From assembly GCA_023055425.1 (NCBI GenBank), contig JALGPY010000003.1, positions 51,941,891 through 52,005,890 of the forward strand: a stretch of DNA of 64,000 bases, given 5' to 3'. The first letter of the stretch is position 1. Each line of letters opens with the position of its first letter. The notes below the pieces were generated by a model. The model saw only the letters and a program-made list of their open reading frames with translations. It was not told the origin of the DNA and made no database searches. Positions 56,404 to 64,000 of this stretch are shown in pieces. A program made the position numbers and the translations under genes. Origin of the DNA: Linanthus parryae. Taxonomy: Eukaryota > Streptophyta > Magnoliopsida > Ericales > Polemoniaceae.

Positions 56404-57993
56404 ATCGAAGCTGCTCCTTCATGTGCATGAGTCAATCTACCGAAAAGGTTAGTCAATTCAGTAAATTTCATGTTAGTAGGTAGACTTTGAGTTACCATTT
56501 CAGATATTTGAATGAATTCTTTTTTAAATATTTCGAGTTATCCAAATATTCAACATGGTATATGTGAAGGTCTACATATATTAATTTCTAATTTTTTGGA
56601 ATAGGCTTCAACGTCCGTGTTGTAAACGGAGATTTGATAGTAAACATACCAAATCAAGACATGGAATACCAAATTTTTCTTGCGGTAGAAAGTTCGAGAA
56701 AAGGTGATAACCGCATTCGTGTTCCAAGTTACAAAGCAGCAAAACTCAGTAAGAACAATCTCCCTTTTTCAGGAAGTTCAATTCTATTAGATTGAAGTGT
56801 TGATAAAGTTTTCACAGAAAGATTTAGATTCCATAAATATTTCCATGAACTACCGGTGCCACTACTTGAACTTCCACTAGATTTGCTAGAACATCTTTGA
56901 TTAATAGAAAAAACTTCAACTTAATATCCAATTTTAACCAGCATGATATCTTCGATTAATGTAAAGTATGCACGCAATATGGTTTTCTCCCAAGATCAAG
57001 TGGAATGCACATGCTGGATAGTTAATATGTCTTTCCCTATTTCTATGTAGTCTCTTGCCTCTCTTAACACAATAACCCTAGCCTTTGAAAGTTATTCTGA
57101 AATATTTGTAGAACTGTATAAGATACATGAAATACAAAATTCAAGAGTATGGAGGCATGATTTGCCACTGCCCTGAGGCGCCCCGATTTTATGAAAGATA
57201 TTAACAGTCTAGTCTGAATCATATGCTCCTTATGAAATTTGTAACGATTATAGTTTCTTACCGAATTCTTGTACTAGCAATCTCACATAAATAGTGTAGG
57301 TCTTCGAAGTTGAAGAGAATGGGAATTCATAAAAGCATATTGACAAATATAATACGTTTTTATCAACTGTAACTATAAATGTACTGTCTAAATAATGATA
57401 ACCCTTGGTAGTTAGGTTGTTCAATTTATTAGATGGTATAGTAAAAGAATTCATACATTGTTCCACTTGATTGGCAAATCACTTCGTAATAAACTTGAAC
57501 ACTCAAATACCTTCAGTTCATGAAAGAAACACACACGTGAACTATGACAACATGTAAGATCTAAAATCTAAGTAACTTTTTCATGTATCACGAAGTGTAA
57601 CATTTATTATAATTCAACCGAATATTGTTCTAAATGTGTGTTCTTCAATAATGAGACAATAACGCAAAATGTGAGATTTATATGATCGAATTCCATATTA
57701 CTCAAACTATATGACGAAGAATAAACTTCTAATTTGGCAATTTTATTATTCATTAATCAACTTCTTCGATTATTATTATATGATGGATCTCATTTCATCT
57801 TTTTCCGAAGATCATTGAATACCCATTGATGGCATGACTTTGTCGAGAATTGATAAACAATTCATTGCTAACATGTCAAATGACCACTAAACTATAATAT
57901 GCTCAACACAAAATAGTTCAAGTGTGGGTTTTTTTAATTCCACTCCCACTATCTTAGCCAATAAAGAGCAACGAAATTGAAATTAAATGTTTG
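56404..57993. other. Unit B spacer with empty Pack-MULE site
   Basis: Collinear with 33974-34922 and 36338-36980. The unfilled site of the Pack-MULE is at about 57337-57352 (GCATATTGACAAATATAATACG). No gene seen. Confidence 0.6.
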
Positions 57994-57996
57994 TAA

Positions 57997-59396
57997 GAGC
58001 ATCTCCAACCATCCTCCATTTCTCCATATTTGGTGATTTTCTTGAAGATTTTAGTCTCCAACCTCAAATTTCCATTTCTCTATTTCTCCAAAAAAATGGA
58101 GATTTTTTTTAGGCCTCCAACCATGTTTGACCAAAAAATCTCCATTTCTCCATTCTCTATTTTTTCTCCATTTATTTGGAGGTGGAGATGTTCATCTCTA
58201 ACCATCCTCCATTTCTCCAAAAAAATCTTCATTCTCTATTTTTTCCTCCAGAATTGGAGGAAAAAATGGAGAATGGAGATTCATCTCCATTTCATCGATT
58301 AGCGTGTAAGATGAATAATTTAACTCTAATTGTGTATATTAGTGACTTAAAACATATATATTATTGGTTAAAGTATGATATATTGACAATTGTTAACTGT
58401 TACGAATAAAATAATAATATAAGTTTATATTCATTCTAATAACTTATAAATAAAAATAAAAATTGACATTTTCCGACAAAACATTAATATAAAAACATGA
58501 AGACATTCAATATTACTAAATAAAAATATTACAAAAACAAAAACATAAAGACATTACATGAAAATGAATACAGTTAAAAATAAAAACATCGAAAACGATT
58601 CTAAGAAAGCACATGAAATGATAATTTATTTCGGACTTCCTCCACCTAAGAAGTCGCATATGTAGCTTGAACCATGGGGTCCTTCAGGTTCGATTTGCAA
58701 TCGTAAGAGGAGGAGCTCGTTTCTGGGATAAAGATGATTTACATCAAATTATGCTAGCTTGCCTCATAATGCATAACATGATAGTGGAACAAGAGCGCGA
58801 TCAATATCTGAATGGTTACAATTTTGATGATGACCAACAACCCACTAACCTAGACTACACAATTTCATCTTCGGTGCCTCCTGTTGTGCTTTCCAGAGAA
58901 CACAACATTCATGGATTTCCTTAGTCGCCATCGAGATTTGATAAATGAGGGTGAGCCTCATGAGCTACGAAGAAGACTCATTGCACACTTGTGGGATATG
59001 CGTGATCAAACAGAAAATGATGGTGAATGAGATGTATTGTGTGAAATTTTAATCATTTGATGTATGCTTTAATTAAATTTGTAATTTAGATTATCGTATT
59101 GAAATTTAATTGCTAAAGTTATGTTGAAACTAGCATTAATAATTTTTTACAGGAATTTTGGTGTTAACCATTGGAGGCTGAAATCTCCATTCTCCATAAA
59201 TGGAGAAATGGAGATATATATTATTTTATGATTTGGAGTAAAATTTGGTTGTATTGGTTGGAGACTAAAATCTCCATTCTTCCTCCAAAAATGGAGAAAT
59301 GGAGAAATGGAGGTAGAATGGTTGGAGGCTGCTCCATTTTTTTCCACCAAAAATGGAGAATGGAGGAAAAAGTGGAGATAATGGTTGGAGATGCTC
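57997..59396. mobile_element. PIF/Harbinger element, deletion derivative
   Basis: 1400 bp with termini GAGCATCTCCAACCA and TGGTTGGAGATGCTC, and target duplication TAA at 57994-57996 and 59397-59399. Unit A shows the exact empty site with one TAA (36981-36983). Both ends carry many direct and inverse repeats of CTCCATTTCTCC. It contains a transposase remnant. Younger than the duplication. Confidence 0.92.
58667..59030 (+). pseudogene. Harbinger transposase (Plant_tran-type) C-terminus, broken
   Basis: The frame 58667-58924 reads GVLQVRFAIVRGGARFW, then DDLHQIMLACLIMHNMIVEQERD, typical of the C-terminal part of plant PIF/Harbinger DDE transposases; the Glu after MIV is the likely last catalytic residue. 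A frameshift follows, and a second frame from 58911 reads FLSRHRDLINEGEPHELRRR and continues LIAHLWD to TGA at 59030. The catalytic Asp residues and the DNA-binding protein partner are absent, so it is non-autonomous. Confidence 0.8.
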
Positions 59397-59399
59397 TAA

Positions 59400-60390
59400 T
59401 GACTTCAAAATTGAATTGACGGTTCCAAGCTAAAAGGGAACACTTCAATCATACACAATGTGAAATAACCTCAGACGAATTCAGTAACTTGGTCAAAACT
59501 GTAATCTCTGTTTGCAATTTTCACATCCTCATGATAAAAAAACTAGTCACAGAAATAATTGTAATAATCCCTCAATATTTTATCCTATGGACCTAAAAAT
59601 GATAGATCCATTTTTAATAGCTTTAAATACATCTACCCTAACACTATTTTATTTTGTATCATATTTTCTTTTGATGAATAAGGAAATTTAGTACATTTTT
59701 CGTAAGAATATAAACAAGGAATTATAAATTATTTGCATCCCTATTGGACAATTATGATTTTGCCACTGTTACAACATCAAAGATCCGCTCAGAAACCGGT
59801 GAAACAATCAATGCCTTAAAAGTATAACCATTTTGATTATTACTAATTTGGAAACTTATGAAATACGTGAGCTAATTAATTTGCAAGACACACGGAGTTG
59901 TTATCCTTCTATTTTAGGCAATAATTGATGTGAATTCGAACGTAAACATTGGCATATATTGTGAGAGACCAGACATGTATGGCGAACTCATGGCCATACA
60001 ATTGTTTAAAAAGGAAATGTCTAGCTGAACAAAAACTCAAACAAAAAATTGAACAATAAGTGACGTGGATGAAACACATCGTTAATAATGGTCATAATAT
60101 TAAGAAAATAGAAAGAATAAATGCGGAAGGCATCTACTGATGTGGCAGATGCCGCATCACTTTCTATTAAAATTTGTTTGATTTTGTCCATGTAGCACGA
60201 CTCGTTTAGAAATAGGAAAATGCTAAAAGTTACAGATTTGTCTCATCATTTAATTTCACCAGAATATGGTGTTCTCCAATTGGTTGTAGAAATATAGAAA
60301 CATCTTAAATTAAATAAATACTAACAATTATATCTTAACACCCTCATCTGAGGAGGAATAAATTAAAAAATAAGTAGAGAAGAATAGTTA
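59400..60390. other. AHL upstream region, unit B
   Basis: Collinear with 36984-37972. No gene seen. Confidence 0.6.
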
Positions 60391-60393
60391 TTT

Positions 60394-60430
<37 letters not shown>
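60391..60430. repeat. Poly-T, (TA)n microsatellite upstream of AHL, unit B
   Basis: A T-run and about 13 TA units; the CA tract of unit A is almost absent. Confidence 0.95.
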
Positions 60431-60713
60431 AATCAGCTTTTTTTCACATGTATGAAGTACTCGCCATTATCATAGTGCGTAACAGTTTTAGCATAGAAAC
60501 AATATAAGAGTATTCCATATTTCTCTCCCTTAGTATTTAAGGACAAGAACAATTAATGAGGAGAATAGTGTTTGGCCTAGCCACATGGCATATTATGAGA
60601 GTGCATTTCCCACAAAAGTGTATTGAGGGGCATATATATATACATATGTTCATCTGTGGGGAGGCCTAAAGCACACATAACCCAATAGAAATAATCATTC
60701 CAATCACGAAGAA

Positions 60714-61310
60714 ATGGAGAACAATGAAAACAATGCCGGTGTTGGAGAAGTAGGAAAAGATAACCGCCGGGCACCAGAAGGAGAAGTGCAAGTATCTTTG
60801 GGAAGGTTTGGGACTGTATCCACCAACCAAGGACGAAGAGGCCGTCCACTTGGATCTATGGACAGCCCTAATACCCTCTTGAGCCAATTGATGGAGATAT
60901 CCGATGGCTCTGACATCGCTAAGACGATCGAGCAGTACGCTAGAGTGCGACATATAGGCGTTTATGTCTTTAGCGCTAGTGGAACAGTCACAAATGTAGC
61001 TATACTACAGCCTTCAGCTACCAATTCTGTGAGGGTTTTGCACGGCCAGTACAATATTATGTCATTGACTGGAATGTTCATGCCATCTTCGGCACCACAA
61101 GGGTGCAATGGGTTGCCTATATACTTAAGTGGTGAACAAGGGCAGGTTGTGGGTGGTCTGGTTGTGGGATCACTGGTTGCTGTTGGGCCAGTTATGGTAA
61201 CGGCAGCTACTTTCACTTCTGCTACGTACGAGAGGTTGCCTTTAGAAGAGGAGGTGGAAGGAGCTCAAGGTGATGGGACAACTGCGGCACATCTCGGTGG
61301 CACTGGCTGA
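60714..61310 (+). CDS. AT-hook motif nuclear-localized (AHL) protein, unit B
   Basis: Second intact AHL gene, 198 codons. AT-hook RGRP at residues 42-45, PPC about 58-185 with GQYNIM at 111-116. It differs from the unit A copy at five bases: one silent change and four replacements (W107R, N119T, T135P, R188G in the A to B direction). T119 and R107 look closer to usual AHL sequences, while P135 inside a PPC strand could be disruptive. The same frameshifted tail follows the stop. The AATAAA downstream of copy A reads GATAAA here, beside a 35-base T-run. A nuclear DNA-binding role is inferred from the domains; whether either copy is expressed is unknown. Confidence 0.9.
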   Translation: MENNENNAGVGEVGKDNRRAPEGEVQVSLGRFGTVSTNQGRRGRPLGSMDSPNTLLSQLMEISDGSDIAKTIEQYARVRHIGVYVFSASGTVTNVAILQPSATNSVRVLHGQYNIMSLTGMFMPSSAPQGCNGLPIYLSGEQGQVVGGLVVGSLVAVGPVMVTAATFTSATYERLPLEEEVEGAQGDGTTAAHLGGTG

Positions 61311-61360
61311 ACGATAATGATGCTTTCGGTTGGACTGATGCTGGTCAGCCTCCCCTTTAG
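61310..61360 (+). pseudogene. Out-of-frame AHL C-terminal tail, unit B
   Basis: As at 38912-38962: NDNDAFGWTDAGQPPL then a stop, in a shifted frame. Confidence 0.75.
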
Positions 61361-61467
61361 AAGTAAAAAACAGGAGAAGATACATAAAAGCTCCTTCATA
61401 TAAGGAGGGAGGGAAGCATTTTTTTTTCTTATTTGGGTTTGGGTGTGGGCATGGGTTTGGGCTTGGT

Positions 61468-61469
<2 letters not shown>

Positions 61470-61504
<35 letters not shown>
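61470..61504. repeat. Poly-T tract, 35 bases
   Basis: In the AHL 3' region of unit B; the unit A counterpart (39072-39091) is shorter and interrupted. Confidence 0.95.
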
Positions 61505-62395
61505 CTGGTTTGTTTAGTTGATAAATTGGGATGAATAATGGAAGATATCATTTTTAACGTTTTATTTTGGTTGTATCATTTGGATGTGTTCAGTATATAA
61601 CATGAACTTGTATCTCTTTTCTTAGTTAGGCTTTATATGATTTTCCTTATTTCAAGAGTTTGGTATTCATTTCTGACAAGCATTTTCATTTCCATTAATT
61701 GCTTCAACTTAAAATCATGGTTTAACTTTTGAACGCTCATGTTATTGAAAAACTTATCAATCTGCAACTAGTTCATATTTTGTGCTAGTGTTTGTGGTAT
61801 TATCATTGGTCAACAAAATCTTTGTCTCCTCCACCAGACACTTATCTCAACCGTTGAATTTTGAAATTTTAAGGAGCAATTTGTTTGTTCTAGAGGCTCA
61901 AATACTTCGCGACCTTGCTATGATTTATGTTCTTACACTATTTTTAACATTTTAATATTACACTAAAGTTTAAATAACTTCTTCCACGTAATTTATTAGA
62001 ACTACCGAACACATTTTACTATATTAAGTTTAATTAAGAATTATCATCAAATTTTTATAAATGTTTTTGAGACTAAGTAATAATTGTATGACTTAAATTT
62101 CTTAGGCCTAGAGGCCAGTATCTGAATGCAGTACATGCACCGTACAGTTGGGGCTGTATGCTCAGCCTGATATTTTTGCAAATACATGTGCAAAACAATT
62201 AGCGGTACGCATGCAGTAGGATAGTATTTCTCCTCCCACTTGGTGAATCAATCAGGCACAGTCTTCAAAGATATTCATCATAGGCACATATTTGTACCTC
62301 CTCGTCTATTTTTTGGGAGATTGGTTGTAGTCAGACCAATAGAGATGTCTACATCTGATTTCCGAAGTTAGATCAAGATGTTTCAAGTCCGCCTA

Positions 62396-64000
62396 TGATA
62401 CAAGCAGCGTATCAATATTATTTAATATTTATTTATCGAGTTTTTTATTTAATTAATAATACGGGCTTGGCCCGTTAGGTCTAGGGTTAGGGTAGGTTAG
62501 GGTCAGTTTATCTATTTAAGTAATTGTAGTCCCCCAGCATTATTCAATCAATAAGAAGAATATTTCTCTCAACCCTAGTCTATCTCTCTCTTTTATCTCT
62601 CTCGGAGACCGTAGCATCTCGAATAGCTACAACCCGATACGATAAGCGTATCATTGGTTCTTTCATTGAGAGTGTCGGTCGGAATTTAGTTCGCGGCACT
62701 CGCCCCCGGACTCATGGATCTCCCTTACGCTGTTGTGAATCTCAGTCGCAAGGGTGTCCAACTGGTGTTTTTCCATGAAGTCGATGAGCTCTCCCGGCAA
62801 GGTGAAGCGATTTATTGTCTCATCTTGGCAGACTTGGAAAATTTTCAAACCAGCCGGTACATCACCCGAGCAGATCTGGAAGGCCTCAAAGTCAGACGGA
62901 ATCAATTCCGATTGATTTTGACAGATGAATTCTGCCGCCTGCAGCACATAATTCGAGCCGACGAACTGCCGCCGTTAGCTGAAGAACAGTCGCCACAGCC
63001 GCCGGCGGTACAAACCCAACAAGACCCGCCTCCACCACTTTCTTCTCCAAATCCGACCAAACCCCAGCAAACCTCGCTGCTCGATAAACCACTCTCTGCA
63101 TCACCAACCCAACAGTTACAGAAGCAGCAAATCCCCGCCCAATCAGACCCTCCACCACCGCAACCACTGTTGCTTTCGCAACAGCAGTCAACCACACAAA
63201 CCCAACCCCAGTCGGTCCAGATCTCAATCGGACAACCACCACAACCAACCATCGACCAACATCCGCTGCCGAAAGCTTCAGCAACACGGACGACCGCTAT
63301 AGATTCCGGCGACCTCCTCGTGGTCACAACCGGCCACAAACGACCTCCAATCGCCTCCAAGCCACCACCTCCGTTGCTATTGACGCCAACGGGACCGCCA
63401 AAGGCCGCCAAATCGCTGCCATCGCTGCCACGTCCGTCGCTCAAGACCTCGGCCAGACCTCAACAAATTCCCGACGACCTCGAGCCACAACAGCCAGAGC
63501 CGAACCAATCCAAACCTCCTGACCCCGATGGAGACCTCCAGGCGCTACGACCACCATCAGCCTCGCCATCTCTAGCGCCAAAACCGGCGGAACCGCCACC
63601 GTCCTTCATCCTACCAGATCTGTCACCATCACCAGCCCTCACGGGCCATCTTGCTTCTCCTCAGCCTTTGGTTGTTAGGGCATCAATATTTAATGGGCTG
63701 GGTTACACATGGGACACAATTTTGAATTGGGTTCAATCTTTTCTTTGGGCCAATAAAAGTGGACTAGGCCTTCAATTTTCAGATCAGTTTAATTATAAAG
63801 TTGGGTTGAAATCCAAGATCTCTAATAAACTTGGGACTATTTCTTTTGGGCTCTTTATTGAGCAGAAAATATGTGGACTTCGTGCTCTTTTGAGACTACA
63901 ATGCGAGTTTCTTGAGGACGTTCAACGACAATTTAACCCGGGGAAGAGTATTGAAGATTTTTTTTAATATCCACCTTGAGGGCAAGGTGGCTTTCAAGCG
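62396..64000 (+). mobile_element. Gag-only LTR retrotransposon, copy C (runs off the window)
   Basis: The 5' LTR 62396-62653 begins TGATACAAGCAGCG (mutated relative to TGATACGGGTAG) and ends AAGCGTATCA. Preceded by GCCTA, the same site as copies A and B. The internal ORF is the best preserved of the three. The 3' LTR lies outside the window. Confidence 0.85.
62714..63967 (+). CDS. Proline-rich gag-like protein of LTR element, copy C
   Basis: Longest uninterrupted frame in the window, 417 codons from MDLPYAVVNLSRKG. An N-terminal ~75 residues of mixed composition (YITRADLEGLKVRRNQFRL) is followed by about 230 residues rich in Pro, Gln and Ser (VQTQQDPPPPLSSPNPTKPQ), then a C-terminal part with NGLGYTWDTILNWVQSFLWA and LRLQCEFLEDVQRQFNPGKS. 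No zinc knuckle, protease or polymerase motif is present. It ends at TAA created by a short T-run (8 T); with 10 T, as in copy A, the frame would continue. Not recognised as a known gag; it is probably the structural protein of a non-autonomous element. Confidence 0.6.
   Translation: MDLPYAVVNLSRKGVQLVFFHEVDELSRQGEAIYCLILADLENFQTSRYITRADLEGLKVRRNQFRLILTDEFCRLQHIIRADELPPLAEEQSPQPPAVQTQQDPPPPLSSPNPTKPQQTSLLDKPLSASPTQQLQKQQIPAQSDPPPPQPLLLSQQQSTTQTQPQSVQISIGQPPQPTIDQHPLPKASATRTTAIDSGDLLVVTTGHKRPPIASKPPPPLLLTPTGPPKAAKSLPSLPRPSLKTSARPQQIPDDLEPQQPEPNQSKPPDPDGDLQALRPPSASPSLAPKPAEPPPSFILPDLSPSPALTGHLASPQPLVVRASIFNGLGYTWDTILNWVQSFLWANKSGLGLQFSDQFNYKVGLKSKISNKLGTISFGLFIEQKICGLRALLRLQCEFLEDVQRQFNPGKSIEDFF

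Larger units (their letters stand above)
39276..61699 (+). repeat. Segmental duplication unit B
   Basis: Second copy of the block, starting at TGCTTCAACTTAAAATC and ending where unit C starts with the same sequence. Gene order and orientation equal those of unit A. Private insertions are the copia element 40091-47829 inside the 5' LTR of the gag-only element and the Harbinger element 57997-59396. Most flanks differ from unit A at only a few percent of positions by eye. Confidence 0.9.
61700..64000 (+). repeat. Segmental duplication unit C (partial)
   Basis: Third copy of the block, starting at the AHL downstream flank (61700-62395, no gene) and cut by the window end within the gag-only element. 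Confidence 0.9.

Overview
This is a transposon-dense, AT-rich nuclear region of a flowering plant, most likely a eudicot; I cannot name the species. The evidence is plant Ty1/copia polyprotein relics, long solo LTRs, CACTA, PIF/Harbinger and Mutator-like elements with plant-type ends, and plant-specific AT-hook/PPC (AHL) genes. No rRNA, tRNA, CRISPR or bacterial feature was seen.

Region 1-17.7 kb is a nested pile of one Ty1/copia family. A decayed element (1-3559) carries a reversed solo LTR. It shares an LTR (3560-6452, itself interrupted by about 1.5 kb) with a second element (internal 6453-14801, 3' LTR 14802-16196). The second element's pol is split by a long gypsy-like LTR (9506-12265). 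The pile ends with a 650-bp inverted piece of the element's own leader and a truncated LTR that abuts the next block at about 17736.

From 17737 to the end lies a tandem segmental duplication: unit A (17737-39275), unit B (39276-61699) and the start of unit C (61700-64000). Once younger insertions are subtracted, the ancestral unit is roughly 13.5 kb. Each full unit holds an inverted AHL pseudogene, a CACTA-type transposase fragment, an AHL fragment lacking the AT-hook, an RNase H-like relic, and one intact 198-codon intronless AHL gene (38316-38912 and 60714-61310). A short gag-only, proline-rich LTR retrotransposon sits at the same site in all three units, so it predates the duplication. Later insertions are private to one unit. 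Unit A has a solo LTR (20622-23175, TSD GTTCA), a 4.0-kb CACTA element (26235-30237, TSD TAT) with a nested Harbinger element, and a 1.4-kb Pack-MULE (34932-36328, 9-bp TSD). Unit B has a 7.7-kb minus-strand copia element (40091-47829) and a Harbinger element (57997-59396, TSD TAA). The sister unit supplies the empty site for each, giving a clean relative chronology.

The most interesting items are four. First, the Pack-MULE carries what reads as MCM6 exon 1 and an inositol-monophosphatase-like (HISN7/IMPL2) exon, with splice sites that would join them in frame. Second, the duplicated AHL genes have a rewritten PPC core hexapeptide (GQYNIM instead of GRFEIL) and a frameshift that removes the conserved DAFGW tail. 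Third, the gag-only LTR element is unusual. Fourth, twelve ACGT-core motifs are packed into about 170 bp of the minus-strand copia leader. The only plausible host genes are the two AHL copies; nearly everything else is mobile DNA or relics.
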